In this document: piece after piece, positions 54,561 through 63,362 of the stretch
Numbering within the stretch: position 1 is the stretch's first letter
Layout of the letters: each line of letters opens with the position of its first letter
Assembly: GCF_031457805.1 (NCBI RefSeq)
Contig: NZ_JAVDXI010000002.1
Location: 496,001-560,000 of the forward strand
Direction of reading: 5' to 3'
DNA: 64,000 nt
Source of the DNA: Caulobacter sp031457805
Lineage (GTDB): Bacteria; Pseudomonadota; Alphaproteobacteria; Caulobacterales; Caulobacteraceae
Translations under genes and position numbers: made by a program
The notes under the pieces: model-generated
What the model saw: only the letters and a program-made list of their open reading frames with translations
Database searches by the model: none
Told to the model about the DNA's origin: nothing

Positions 54561-54732
54561 TCGGCGGAAGATCCGGGGAGGAGCGCCGACGGTTGGCGCG
54601 GCAATAGGGAGCATCGATGACTGCGGCGTCTCAACTCGATCAAGGATTGATGACACCGCTAGCCATCACGCCCGCGACGTGAAACCGTCATGCGCCGACG
54701 ATACGGGCTAGGCTCGATATGGGAGTTCCACG

Positions 54733-55857
54733 ATGCTGACCCTGCTCGCCGCCCTCGCCGTCGCCGCCGCGCCCTGCCCCGCCTCGGACGAGAGCCCGGC
54801 CTGCGTGCGCCAGCGGATCGACGCCCTGCCGATGGCCGACCTGCTGACCGTGGGCACGCACAACTCCTACAAGCTGGCCGTCCCGCCTGAGGAGATGGCG
54901 GCGATGGTCGCCGCGCGGGGTCCGGCGGCGCTGGGGATCGACTACGGCCACCGTCCGCTGACCCAGCAGCTGGTCGCCGGCGCGCGCCAACTGGAGATCG
55001 ACGTCGTGGCCGACCCGCAGGGCGGTCTCTTCGCCAAGCCGTTGACGGCGCTGAGCAAGGGCGCGGCCCTGACGCCCGAGTTCGCCGCCGTCATGGCCAA
55101 GCCGGGCTTCAAGACCCTGCACATGCCCGATGTCGACTTCCGGTCCTCGTGCCTGACCTTCGTGGCCTGTCTGCGCCAAGTGCGCGCCTGGTCCGACGCC
55201 CACCGCGATCACGCGCCGATCCTGATCATGCTGAACGCCAAGGAAGGCGCGGCGACGATGCCGGGCGGCGTGACACCCCTCCCCTTCACCGAAGCCTTGT
55301 TCGACGCCCTGGACGCCGAGATCCGCTCGGTGTTCGGCGAGGACCGCCTGATCACACCCGACCAGGTGCAAGGCAAGGCCAAGACCCTGCGTGACGGCGT
55401 GCTGACCGGTGGCTGGCCCAAGCTCGGCGCGGCGCGCGGCAAGGTGTTCTTCGCCCTCGATGAGAGCCCTACCAAGGTGGCGATCTATCGCGGCCAGCGC
55501 GCCTCGCTGGAGGGCCGAGCGATGTTCGTCAACACCGACGAGGCCTCGCCCGCCGCCGCCTATCTGACCCTGAACGACCCGATCGCCCAGAAGGACCGCA
55601 TCGCCGCAGCGGTGAAGGCCGGCTTCATCGTCCGCACCCGCGCCGACGCCGACACGCGCGCGGCCCGGGTCAATGACACCCGACAGCGCGACGCCGCCCT
55701 TAGCAGCGGCGCCCAGTACGTCTCCACCGACTACATGTGGGCCGATCCGCGCTTCGCCGGCGGCTACACGGTGCGCTTGCCGGGGAACAAGGTCGCGGTC
55801 TGCAATCCCGTGCGCCAGCCGACCGGTTGCGGCGGGCGGGACCTGGAGGGGCGCTAG
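54733..55857 (+). CDS. Ca2+-dependent phosphoinositide phospholipase C-like protein
   Basis: A 374-residue secreted PLC-like phosphodiesterase with a signal peptide (TLLAALAVAAAPCPA). The TIM-barrel active-site segments are present: LLTVGTHNSYKLA with the first catalytic His, RQLEIDVVADPQGG with Glu and Asp, and KTLHMPDVDFRS with the second His. It should release phosphate esters outside the cell or in the periplasm. It is divergent from the TonB receptor at 51796, so the pair may work together in phosphate scavenging. GGGAG lies seven bases before the ATG. Confidence 0.86.
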   Translation: MLTLLAALAVAAAPCPASDESPACVRQRIDALPMADLLTVGTHNSYKLAVPPEEMAAMVAARGPAALGIDYGHRPLTQQLVAGARQLEIDVVADPQGGLFAKPLTALSKGAALTPEFAAVMAKPGFKTLHMPDVDFRSSCLTFVACLRQVRAWSDAHRDHAPILIMLNAKEGAATMPGGVTPLPFTEALFDALDAEIRSVFGEDRLITPDQVQGKAKTLRDGVLTGGWPKLGAARGKVFFALDESPTKVAIYRGQRASLEGRAMFVNTDEASPAAAYLTLNDPIAQKDRIAAAVKAGFIVRTRADADTRAARVNDTRQRDAALSSGAQYVSTDYMWADPRFAGGYTVRLPGNKVAVCNPVRQPTGCGGRDLEGR

Positions 55858-55863
55858 CCCCCC

Positions 55864-56049
55864 CTAACGCCGCCGCGCGACCAGCGCCCAGGCGGTTGCG
55901 ATCACCGACACGCCCAGCGTCAGCGCGCCCACAAGGTCCCAGAGGCCATCGCCGAGCAGCGCGGCGATCAGGCCAAACAGGCTGAAGGCCGCGATCAGGG
56001 CCGGGGCGCCGAACACCTGCCACAGGGTCAGATGATGGCCGGCCTTCAT
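55864..56049 (-). CDS. Small membrane protein of PepSY operon
   Basis: A 61-residue protein with two predicted membrane helices (APALIAAFSLFGLIAALLG and LVGALTLGVSVIATAWALVA). The function is unknown. Its start overlaps the stop of the upstream PepSY gene by four bases (ATGA), so it is cotranslated. Small genes of this type often accompany PepSY iron-uptake proteins next to TonB receptors. The start at 56049 is set by this overlap. Confidence 0.72.
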   Translation of the reverse strand: MKAGHHLTLWQVFGAPALIAAFSLFGLIAALLGDGLWDLVGALTLGVSVIATAWALVARRR

Positions 56050-57134
56050 CGCGCGGCCTTCCGCTTGGCCAGCCACAGATAGAGCCCCGAGGCCAGGATC
56101 ACGATCGTGGCGATATCAAGCAGCGCCCACACGATCTTCAGCCCCAGCCCGCCATAGTCGCCAAAGTGCAGCGGCTGCGACAGGGACAGGGTCTTCACGT
56201 ACCAGGGCGTCGGGGCGATCGCGGCCAGCTCGCCCGTGCGCGCGTCGATCAGGGCGGGCGTGGTCAAGTGCGTGGTCAGCGGCGTCTTGCCGTGGAAGAA
56301 CACCGCATAGTGGTGGTCTGTCGAATAGTCCGAACCCGGGAAGGCGACGAACTGCAGCTCCTTGTCCGGCAGCGCGGCCCTGGCCTTGTCGACGGCGCCC
56401 TGCAGTGAGCTGCGCTGGCCCGGCGCGACGGGACTGTCATAGGCCTGCGTCAGTTCCTTGAGGGCCGTGTTCTTCCAGTAGTCGACGATCGGCGTGGCCA
56501 GGGTGTTGACGACGCCGGTGGCGCCGACCACCAGCACCCAGGCCGCCGTCACCGCGCCCAGCAGGTTGTGATAGTCCAGCCAGCGGGTGCGCGCCCGCTT
56601 GCTGGCCCGCACCGTGCCGAAGGGCAGCCGGCGCATGAACGGCGCGTACAGCACCACGCCCGAAACGAGGGCCACGATCAGCAGCAGCCCCATCGCGCCC
56701 AGGAACAGCATGCCCGCCAGGCCCAGGAACATGTCGGTGTGCAGTTGGAGCAGGAACTCCATGACCGGATGCCCGGCGACCGGCGGGGCGGGATCGCCGC
56801 TGGTGTGGTCGATGGGCTGGAAGCTGTAGACCCCCGCCTTGCCGCCCGGCTGGACGCTGGTGACGTTCACCACCGGCCGATCCTCGTCGAAGCTCATGAA
56901 GGCCGGAACCTCGCCCGGCTTGCGGGCGAGCGCGGTCTCCAGCACCTGGTCGAGGGTCAGCTTGGGGCCGTCCGGACGCGCGGGCGTCCAGGGCTCCTCC
57001 ATCAGGACGTGCTCGATCTCGTGGGTGAACACGAGCGGCAGCCCCGTGACGCACAGCATCAGCAGGAAAGCGGTCGAGACCAGGCTCGACCACTTGTGAG
57101 CCCACGACCAGGCGCGGAGCGTCCGGGCCTTCAT
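56046..57134 (-). CDS. PepSY-associated membrane protein (siderophore/iron reduction)
   Basis: A 362-residue membrane protein of the PepSY_TM family, four main helices. Conserved His are in WSWAHKWSSLVSTAF, FTHEIEHVLMEEP, LQLHTDMFLGLAG and DYHNLLGAVTAAW, as in family members proposed to act as ferric-siderophore reductases. The periplasmic part includes the PepSY-like stretch LTLDQVLETALARKPGE. It starts five bases after the TonB receptor stop and overlaps the small membrane gene, forming a three-gene iron-uptake operon. The start at 57134 is family-typical (MKARTLRAWSW). Confidence 0.86.
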   Translation of the reverse strand: MKARTLRAWSWAHKWSSLVSTAFLLMLCVTGLPLVFTHEIEHVLMEEPWTPARPDGPKLTLDQVLETALARKPGEVPAFMSFDEDRPVVNVTSVQPGGKAGVYSFQPIDHTSGDPAPPVAGHPVMEFLLQLHTDMFLGLAGMLFLGAMGLLLIVALVSGVVLYAPFMRRLPFGTVRASKRARTRWLDYHNLLGAVTAAWVLVVGATGVVNTLATPIVDYWKNTALKELTQAYDSPVAPGQRSSLQGAVDKARAALPDKELQFVAFPGSDYSTDHHYAVFFHGKTPLTTHLTTPALIDARTGELAAIAPTPWYVKTLSLSQPLHFGDYGGLGLKIVWALLDIATIVILASGLYLWLAKRKAAR

Positions 57135-57139
57135 CGGCG

Positions 57140-59305
57140 CTAGAAGTCCGTGCTGATCGACAGGCGCAGGGTTCGCGGCGCGCCCAGCGTCAGGTAGTTG
57201 GCGCCCGGATAGCCGCCGACCGCGACCCACTGGTTGTTATCGGTCAGGTTCTCGACGCGGGCCCGCAGGGTGACCGCCTTGCCGCCGGCCTCGAAGGCGT
57301 AGCGGGCGCCGAGGTCGTAGCGCGTCCAGGCGTCCAGCGACACGCTGTTGGCGGTGTTGGCCTGCTGCGAACCGGTGTGGACCACGCGGCCCTCCAGGGT
57401 CAGGCCCTCGAGGGTGGCGATGTCCCACTCCAGGTTCAGATTGGCCTGGAACTCCGGCACGCCGATCGGGGTCTTGCCCTGCAGCGCAGCCGACAGGGCG
57501 CGGTTGACCTTGGCGTCCAGCCAGGTGGCGCCGCCCAGGAGGCGTAGGCCCTGAGCGGGCTGGCCGAAGACCGTCAGTTCGACGCCCTGGTTCTCCTGCT
57601 CGCCGCCGGCTGTGTAGCGACGACTGGAGGCTTCGAAGTATTCGGCCGGCTGGGTGGTGCGGAACAGGCTGATCGAACCGCCGAACGCGCCGGCGTCGTA
57701 CTTGGCGCCGATCTCGGTCTGCTCGCCGCGGAACGGCGACAGGATCTCGCCGACATTGGCCACGGCCACGCCGTTGACCTGGGCCGGGGCGATCTTCCCG
57801 GGGACCAGGGCCTCGGCGTAGTTGGCGTACAGCGAGACCTTGTCGCTGGGCTTGAACACCGCCGCCAGGGCCGGGGTGGTGGCGTCGCCGTCATAGGCGC
57901 CGTTGCGGGCGCCGGTGTTGTAGTCATACGAGCGGGTCTGGATGTCCTGATAGCGGACCCCCACCGTGACCAGCAGGCGCTCGTCCAGGAACGACAGGGT
58001 GTCGGCCACCGCGACGCTGCGGTTCTTGACGCGCTCGGTGACGTTCGGATCGCTCTTGGAGCCGCCCACGAAGAAGTTCGGGTTCGGCGCGGCGACGACC
58101 ACCGGGTTGTAGAGGTCGCTGGCGAAGCCCGCGAAGTTCGAGAAGGCGTAGGCGTTCTTCGACTTCAGGTTCACTTGGGCCACCGAGGCGACGATGGCGT
58201 GACCGACCGAACCCGTGGCGAACTTGGCGCGCAGGCCGGCGTCCATCGACAGGATCGAGTCCTTGCGGACGTTGTCGAAGCGGTAGGCGCTGAGCGTCCC
58301 GTCGGCCAGAGCCGTCGGGTTGGCCAGAACGTTGTCCTCCTTGCCCTGACGACCGCCCAGGGCGGCCCAGGCGCTGACCGTGTCGGTCAGGTCGAACTCG
58401 CCGCGCGCCGCGCCGAACAGCTGGCGCTCGTCGGTGTGGGTCCAGGGCTGGGCGAAGTTCTTGTCGGCCGCAGGGGCCTTGGGGATGGCGCCGGCGGGGG
58501 TCACGGTCGGACGCGCGCCTTCGATGCGGTGATCCTGCCAGCCGAGGTCGGCCGAGAAGCGGGCGCGGTCGCCGCGACGATCCAGACCCAGGCCCAGCAC
58601 CGTCAGGTCGCGCTTTTCGCCGTCGACGGCGGTCTCGCCGCCGCGCAGGCCCAAGTTCACGCGCGCGCCATAGGCGTCGTTCTGGCCAAAGCGGCGGGCG
58701 ATGTCGGCCGAGCCATAGACCTGCTCGCCGCCGTCCCAGCCGGCCGTGAAGCGGGTGAGCGGGGTGCTGGACGCGCGCTTGGGCGTCAGGTTGAAGGCGC
58801 CGCCGACTCCGCTGCCGCCGGGGGCCGCGCCGTTCAGGAAGGCGTTGGCGCCGCGGAACACGTCAACCCGCTCGATCAGCTCGGCCGCCACGAACTGGCG
58901 CGGCAGCACGCCGTAGAGACCGTTATAGGTCATGTCGTCGGAATAGACCGGGAAGCCGCGAACGACGTACAGCTCCTGGAAGTTGCCGAAGCCCTTGGTC
59001 ATGCGAACGGTCGGGTCGTTCTGCAGCACGTCGGCGACGCTGCGGGCCTGCTGGTTGCGGATCAGGGCTTCGGTGTAGCTGGTGATGGCGAACGGGGTGT
59101 CCATCGTGTCCAGCGCGCCCAAGAGGCCGACGCGCGCGCCCTTGGCGACCTGGTCGCCGGCGTAGGCGGGCGGCAGGCGTACCTGCGAGCCGGTGATGAC
59201 CACTTCATCGACGCGCGTCGTCTCGGCCTGGCGCGCCAAGGCGGGGCTGGCCACGACGCCTCCCAACAGGGCGGACGACAGCAGAAGGGCGAGACGAGAC
59301 GACAT
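57140..59305 (-). CDS. TonB-dependent siderophore receptor
   Basis: A 721-residue outer-membrane receptor of the ferric-siderophore (FhuE/FpvA-like) type. The signal peptide is LLLSSALLGGVVASPALARQ. The plug has DEVVITGSQVRLPPAY, DTPFAITSYTEALIRNQQ, VYVVRGF-like ELYVVRGFPVYSD and ERVDVFRGANAFLNGAAPGG; the barrel ends LGAPRTLRLSISTDF with the terminal Phe. It is the first gene of an operon with the PepSY protein, which supports iron as cargo. A Fur-like palindrome lies just upstream of the start. Confidence 0.93.
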   Translation of the reverse strand: MSSRLALLLSSALLGGVVASPALARQAETTRVDEVVITGSQVRLPPAYAGDQVAKGARVGLLGALDTMDTPFAITSYTEALIRNQQARSVADVLQNDPTVRMTKGFGNFQELYVVRGFPVYSDDMTYNGLYGVLPRQFVAAELIERVDVFRGANAFLNGAAPGGSGVGGAFNLTPKRASSTPLTRFTAGWDGGEQVYGSADIARRFGQNDAYGARVNLGLRGGETAVDGEKRDLTVLGLGLDRRGDRARFSADLGWQDHRIEGARPTVTPAGAIPKAPAADKNFAQPWTHTDERQLFGAARGEFDLTDTVSAWAALGGRQGKEDNVLANPTALADGTLSAYRFDNVRKDSILSMDAGLRAKFATGSVGHAIVASVAQVNLKSKNAYAFSNFAGFASDLYNPVVVAAPNPNFFVGGSKSDPNVTERVKNRSVAVADTLSFLDERLLVTVGVRYQDIQTRSYDYNTGARNGAYDGDATTPALAAVFKPSDKVSLYANYAEALVPGKIAPAQVNGVAVANVGEILSPFRGEQTEIGAKYDAGAFGGSISLFRTTQPAEYFEASSRRYTAGGEQENQGVELTVFGQPAQGLRLLGGATWLDAKVNRALSAALQGKTPIGVPEFQANLNLEWDIATLEGLTLEGRVVHTGSQQANTANSVSLDAWTRYDLGARYAFEAGGKAVTLRARVENLTDNNQWVAVGGYPGANYLTLGAPRTLRLSISTDF

Positions 59306-59315
59306 TGGAAGATCC

Positions 59316-59336
59316 TGCGAATGCGAGTGCGTCGCA
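59316..59336 (-). promoter_or_regulatory. Fur-like site upstream of siderophore receptor
   Basis: TGCGAATGCGAGTGCGTCGCA, an imperfect 21-base palindrome (arms TGCGA and TCGCA) 11-31 bases before the receptor start. Its outline resembles alphaproteobacterial Fur boxes (TGCnnnT...A...GCA type), but the core is GC-rich, so the match is weak. Confidence 0.45.
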
Positions 59337-59391
59337 ATATCTGGCCTTCAGTGACGTTTCAACTCTTTCCTCCCCGGGATGAGGGAGACTC

Positions 59392-59520
59392 GCGCTTTTC
59401 CCTCTCCCCTTGCGGGAGAGGGTGACCCGCGCAGCGGGTCGGGTGAGGGGTCGCACGGCCGTACCGAGAAACCCCTCATCCGTCGGCTTCGCCGACACCT
59501 TCTCCCGCAGGGGGAGAAGG
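59392..59520. repeat. GC-rich intergenic repeat between siderophore receptor and ilvE
   Basis: Blocks CCCTCTCCCC-TTGCG-GGAGAGGG, GACCCGCGCAGCGGGTC, CGTCGGCTTCGCCGACAC and CTTCTCCCGCAGGGGGAGAAG form successive hairpins. It belongs to the same class as the elements at 11386-11482 and 61720-61842. Confidence 0.7.
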
Positions 59521-59528
59521 ATAAAACC

Positions 59529-60419
59529 TCAGGCCGCCGCCATGGCCTCGCCGCGCACCAGGGCGGCGTAGGTGTCCATCAGGTCCAGCGACAGCTTGGC
59601 CGGCGTGAACTTGAACTCGCCGACTTCCGAGACCGGGGTCACCTCGGCGGCGGTGCCGACGATGAAGCACTCGGTGAAGGTCGACAGCTCTTCCTTCTGG
59701 ATGTGGCGCTCGACCACCTCGATCCCCTTGCCCTTGGCGATGTCGATCACCGTGCGGCGGGTGATGCCGTCCAGGAAGCAGTCGGGCTTGGGCGTGTGCA
59801 GCACGCCGTCCTTGACGAAGAACACGTTGGCGCCGGTCGCCTCGGCCACATAGCCGCGATAGTCCAGCATCATCGCGTCGGCATAGCCTTCCTTCTCGGC
59901 GGCGTGCTTGGAGATGGTGCAGATCATGTAGAGGCCGGCGGCCTTGGCCGCGACCGGGGCGGTCTTCGGGTCCGGGCGCTGGTACTTGGCCCAGGTCAGG
60001 CGGATGCCCTTGGCCTTGGTCGCCGGGTCGAAATAGCTGGGCCACTCCCAGACGGCGATGGCGACGTGGATCTTGGAGTGCTGCGCCGAAACGCCGATCA
60101 TCTCGCTGCCGCGCCAGGCGATCGGGCGCACATAGCAGTCCTTCAGGCCGTTCTTCGCCGCCGTCGCCTTGCAGGCCTCGTCGATCTCGGCCACCGTATA
60201 GGGGATCTCAAAATCGAGGATCTCGGCCGACTTGAACAGGCGCTCGGTATGCTCGGTCAGTTTGAAGATTTCGCCGCCGTACATACGCTCGCCTTCGAAC
60301 ACCGACGACGCGTAGTGGAGGCCATGGGTCAAAACATGCACCTTCGCCTCGCGCCAGGGCACAAATTGCCCGTCAAGCCAGATCCAACCGTCGCGATCGT
60401 CGAAGGGAACCAGAGACAT
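59529..60419 (-). CDS. ilvE: Branched-chain amino-acid aminotransferase
   Basis: PLP enzyme of fold type IV, 296 residues, last step of valine, leucine and isoleucine synthesis. Diagnostic segments are VHVLTHGLHYASSVFEGERMY, CYVRPIAWRGSEMIGV, AAGLYMICTISKHAAEKEGY (Schiff-base Lys), DAMMLDYRGYVAEATGANVFFV and FLDGITRRTVIDIAKGKGIE. The start ATG has AAGGAGGT nine bases upstream. It is divergent from petP across 80 bases. Confidence 0.95.
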   Translation of the reverse strand: MSLVPFDDRDGWIWLDGQFVPWREAKVHVLTHGLHYASSVFEGERMYGGEIFKLTEHTERLFKSAEILDFEIPYTVAEIDEACKATAAKNGLKDCYVRPIAWRGSEMIGVSAQHSKIHVAIAVWEWPSYFDPATKAKGIRLTWAKYQRPDPKTAPVAAKAAGLYMICTISKHAAEKEGYADAMMLDYRGYVAEATGANVFFVKDGVLHTPKPDCFLDGITRRTVIDIAKGKGIEVVERHIQKEELSTFTECFIVGTAAEVTPVSEVGEFKFTPAKLSLDLMDTYAALVRGEAMAAA

Positions 60420-60499
60420 CGGCCCAAGACCTCCTTATTGGGAACGCGGTTCTTAGACGCCCCGTGGGGGGATGCGTCAAATAAAATGGACTCGTTACG

Positions 60500-61006
60500 A
60501 TGATAGCCCCGCTGCAGCCCGGTTCGGACGATCCCCGTCTGATCCTCCGCGAGGAGGAGCTGGACGGCGGGCTGGAGTTGATCCTCCTGGCCGAGGCCGC
60601 GCTGTGGGCCGCCGTGGACGCGGTGCTGGAGACCGAAGCCCTGGGTCTTGGCCGCTCGCACTGGCGCGCCGCCTTCCTGCTGCGTCGCCGGCCGGGGATC
60701 GGCGTGCAGGACCTCTCGAAGCTGACCAGCCTGTCGAAACAAGCCGCCAGCCGCACCCTGGCCGACCTTGAGAAGGCGGGGCTGGTGGAGCGGATCTCCG
60801 GCGATCTGGACGGCCGCCGCCGCCCCGCCACCCTGACCGCCGAGGGCGTGGCCTTCGAGCAGCGCACGGCCGAGCGGCTGCGGGCGCTGCTGGCCCGGGC
60901 CTACCGCACCGGCGGCCTGGACGGCGTGGCCGGCACGCGCCGAATCCTGGCGGCGCTGGCCGGATCGCGGCAAGGTGTCGGCCCCGGACGACGGATGCCC
61001 ACATGA
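60500..61006 (+). CDS. petP: MarR-family regulator (PetP-like)
   Basis: A 168-residue MarR-type protein with a winged helix at LSKLTSLSKQAASRTLADLEKAGLVERI and the wing DGRRRPATLTAEG. It overlaps the response regulator by ATGA (61003-61006). This order, MarR protein then OmpR-type regulator then kinase, matches petP-petR of purple bacteria, where the pair affects photosynthetic electron-transport genes; the Caulobacter role is not clear from sequence. The name rests on gene order and family. Confidence 0.82.
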   Translation: MIAPLQPGSDDPRLILREEELDGGLELILLAEAALWAAVDAVLETEALGLGRSHWRAAFLLRRRPGIGVQDLSKLTSLSKQAASRTLADLEKAGLVERISGDLDGRRRPATLTAEGVAFEQRTAERLRALLARAYRTGGLDGVAGTRRILAALAGSRQGVGPGRRMPT

Positions 61007-61704
61007 CCCCTGACGAGCGCCGCGAACGCCACCTGCTGGTGGTCGACGACGACGACCGGCTGCGCAAGCTGATCAAGGAATTCCTGAGCCGCGCGGGCTT
61101 TCGCGTCACCGCCGCCGCCAGCGCCGCCGGGGCCGACAAGCTGTTCGAGGCCCTGGACTTCGACCTGATGGTGCTGGACGTCATGATGCCGGGCGAAGAC
61201 GGCATGGCCTTCACCAAGCGCCTGCGCGGCAAGGGCGGCGAGGCCGGCCGCACGCCGATCCTGATGCTGACCGCCCGCGACCAGACCGCCGACCGGATCG
61301 AGGGCCTGTCCAGCGGCGTCGACGACTATCTGGGCAAGCCGTTCGAGCCGCAGGAGCTGCTCCTGCGCATCGAGGCCATCCTGCGCCGCTCGGCGGCCCG
61401 TCCGGTGGGCCCCAAGGCGCTGAGTCTGGGGCGCTGCACCTTCGACGCCGACCGGGGCGAGCTGACCTGCGACGGCGAGGCCGTGCGGATCACCGAGGCC
61501 GAGGTGACGCTGCTGCGGCGTCTGGCCCGCTCGCTGCACGAACCGGTCGACCGCCTGGAGCTGGCCCGCGACACCGCCGACGCCACCGGCCGCGCCGTCG
61601 ACGTCCAGGTCACCCGCCTGCGCCGCAAGATCGAGCCCGACCCGAAGAACCCGCGCTACCTGCAGACGGTGCGAGGGGTTGGGTACCGGTTGGCGCCGGA
61701 TTGA
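61003..61704 (+). CDS. petR: OmpR-family response regulator (PetR-like)
   Basis: A 233-residue two-component regulator. The receiver domain has LLVVDDDDRLRKLIKEFL, the phospho-Asp in FDLMVLDVMMPGEDG, LMLTARDQTADRIEGLSSG and DDYLGKPFEPQELLLRI. The winged-helix output domain covers residues about 135-230, ending RYLQTVRGVGYRLAPD. Its partner is almost certainly the EnvZ-like kinase 140 bases downstream, with a GC-rich repeat between them. It is translationally coupled to petP. Confidence 0.92.
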   Translation: MTPDERRERHLLVVDDDDRLRKLIKEFLSRAGFRVTAAASAAGADKLFEALDFDLMVLDVMMPGEDGMAFTKRLRGKGGEAGRTPILMLTARDQTADRIEGLSSGVDDYLGKPFEPQELLLRIEAILRRSAARPVGPKALSLGRCTFDADRGELTCDGEAVRITEAEVTLLRRLARSLHEPVDRLELARDTADATGRAVDVQVTRLRRKIEPDPKNPRYLQTVRGVGYRLAPD

Positions 61705-61719
61705 TGGGGGGCGCTGTCC

Positions 61720-61842
61720 AAATCCTCCCCCTCGCGGGGGAGGTGTCCGCGCAGCGGACGGAGGGGGAAGTCGGCCGGCGGCGGGGTTGTCCTCTTCCCC
61801 CTCCGGCGCTTCGCGCCACCTCCCCCGCTGGGGGGAGGATTT
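61720..61842. repeat. Inverted-repeat element between petR and its kinase
   Basis: Outer arms AAATCCTCCCC and GGGGAGGATTT enclose smaller hairpins such as GTCCGCGCAGCGGAC and GGCGCTTCGCGCC. Its right arm supplies the kinase gene's ribosome-binding site. It is related to the element at 11386-11482. Confidence 0.85.
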
Positions 61843-61844
61843 AG

Positions 61845-63182
61845 GTGCCCCTCACCCGCCTCGACATCCCGCCGGCGCTGAAGCGTCTGCTGCCGACCAC
61901 GCTGTTCGGGCGCAGCCTGCTGATCATCATCCTGCCGGTGGCGATCATGCAGATCGCCGTGACCTGGGCGTTCTTCGACGCGCACTGGCAGAGCGTGACC
62001 TCAAAGCTGTCGGAAGGTCTGGCCGGCGACATTGCCTGGGCCGTGCAGTCCTACGAGGATGATCCCAGCCCCGCCGCCGTCGAGAAGCTGGCCAAGCGGG
62101 CGGAAGACTCGCTGTCGCTGTCGATCGCCTTCCAGAAGGGCCGCAAGCTGCCGACCAGCCATCGTCCCTCGCTGTTCGCGGCCCTGGATCGCTCGCTAGA
62201 CAAGGCGCTTGAGGACCGGCTGGACAACCCGTTCTGGTTCGATACGACCCGCTACCGCGCCTATATCGACATCCGCGTGCAGGTCGACGGCGGGGTGCTG
62301 CAGATCTACGCCCTGCGCGACCGCGCCTACGCCACCCAGGGCCACATCTTCATCCTGTGGATGGTGGTGGCCACCATGCTGCTGACGGCCATCGCCATAC
62401 TGTTCATCCGCAACCAGGTGCGGGCCATCGAGCGCTTGGCCGAGGCCGCCGACGCCTTTGGCCGGGGCGAGGATCCGGACTTCAAGCCGCACGGCGCGCG
62501 CGAGGTGCGCCAGGCGGCCCTGGCCTTCATCGCCATGAAGCTGCGCATCCAGCGCCATATCGAGCAGCGCACGGCTCTCCTGGCCAGCGTCAGCCACGAC
62601 CTGCGCACGCCGCTGACCCGGCTGAAGCTGGAAATGGCCATGGCCGAGCCCTGCGAGCAGATGGAGGCCATGAAGGGCGATCTGGCCGAGATGGAGCACA
62701 TGATCGACGAGTACCTGGCCTTCGCCCGCGGCGAGGGCGGCGAGGCGATCCAGGTGGTCGACCTGTCGGAGCTGGTCGAGGGCGTGGTGGCCGACGCCGA
62801 GCGCGGCGGGGCGGCGATCGAGACCGAGATCACCCAAGGGCTGGAGACCCGCCTGCGCCCCCTCACCTTCCGCCGGGCCCTGGCCAATCTGATCGACAAC
62901 GGCGTGGCCCACGCCGACCGCGTGCGCGTCACCGTCAGCCCGCGCCAGACCGGCGGGGTAGACGTCGCCGTCGACGACGACGGCCCCGGCATCCCCGAAG
63001 ACAAGTACGAAGAGGCCTTCAAGCCCTTCTCGCGGCTCGACGAGAGCCGGAACCAGAACGAGAAGGGCGTGGGCTTGGGGCTGGCCATCGCCCGCGACAT
63101 GGCCCGGGGCCTGGGCGGGGATCTGGTGCTGTCCCGCTCGGCGCTGGGCGGCCTGCGGGCGCTGATCCGGCTGCCGGGGTAG
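61845..63182 (+). CDS. EnvZ-like sensor histidine kinase
   Basis: A 445-residue inner-membrane sensor kinase. Two membrane helices (SLLIIILPVAIMQIAVTWAF and HIFILWMVVATMLLTAIAIL) flank a periplasmic sensor of about 120 residues, then HAMP, the dimerisation domain with the phospho-acceptor His in LLASVSHDLRTPLTRLKLEM, and the ATPase part with NLIDNGVAHADRV, VDDDGPGIPEDKY and GVGLGLAIARDMARG. The start is GTG with GGGGGAGG six bases upstream, contributed by the intergenic repeat. It is the presumed partner of PetR. Confidence 0.92.
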   Translation: MPLTRLDIPPALKRLLPTTLFGRSLLIIILPVAIMQIAVTWAFFDAHWQSVTSKLSEGLAGDIAWAVQSYEDDPSPAAVEKLAKRAEDSLSLSIAFQKGRKLPTSHRPSLFAALDRSLDKALEDRLDNPFWFDTTRYRAYIDIRVQVDGGVLQIYALRDRAYATQGHIFILWMVVATMLLTAIAILFIRNQVRAIERLAEAADAFGRGEDPDFKPHGAREVRQAALAFIAMKLRIQRHIEQRTALLASVSHDLRTPLTRLKLEMAMAEPCEQMEAMKGDLAEMEHMIDEYLAFARGEGGEAIQVVDLSELVEGVVADAERGGAAIETEITQGLETRLRPLTFRRALANLIDNGVAHADRVRVTVSPRQTGGVDVAVDDDGPGIPEDKYEEAFKPFSRLDESRNQNEKGVGLGLAIARDMARGLGGDLVLSRSALGGLRALIRLPG

Positions 63183-63200
63183 GCGGCTGCTGCTGGGGGA

Positions 63201-63290
63201 AATCCTCGTCCTTCGACAAGCTCAGGATGAGGATTTTGGGCGAACCTAGGCGAACAGTCGTCCTCACCCTGAGCCTGTCGAAGGGCGAGG
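63201..63290. repeat. Dispersed inverted repeat with CCTTCGACAAGCTCAGG arms
   Basis: CCTTCGACAAGCTCAGG (63210-63226) and CCTGAGCCTGTCGAAGG (63268-63284) are inverted copies with one mismatch. Sequences of this form are dispersed between genes in many alphaproteobacteria. It lies between convergent stop codons. Confidence 0.8.
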
Positions 63291-63362
63291 ACGGCCTCTG
63301 AGGCGACAACCCCGGCTTCGCTGCGACCGGGATGACACGATATTGTGGACCTTTGAGGGGCG

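Noticed and set aside
54529..54732. Pho boxes between the TonB receptor and the PLC gene
   Set aside because: The direct repeat is spaced 10 bases, not 11, and lacks the CTGTCAT form; a GTGTCAT half-site near 54650 has no partner. Evidence is too weak for PhoB.
60430..60480. EcfG-type promoter for petP (GGAAC followed by CGTG after 17 bases)
   Set aside because: The -10 element has a mismatch at its most conserved end and the start would be very close to the petP ATG; not convincing.
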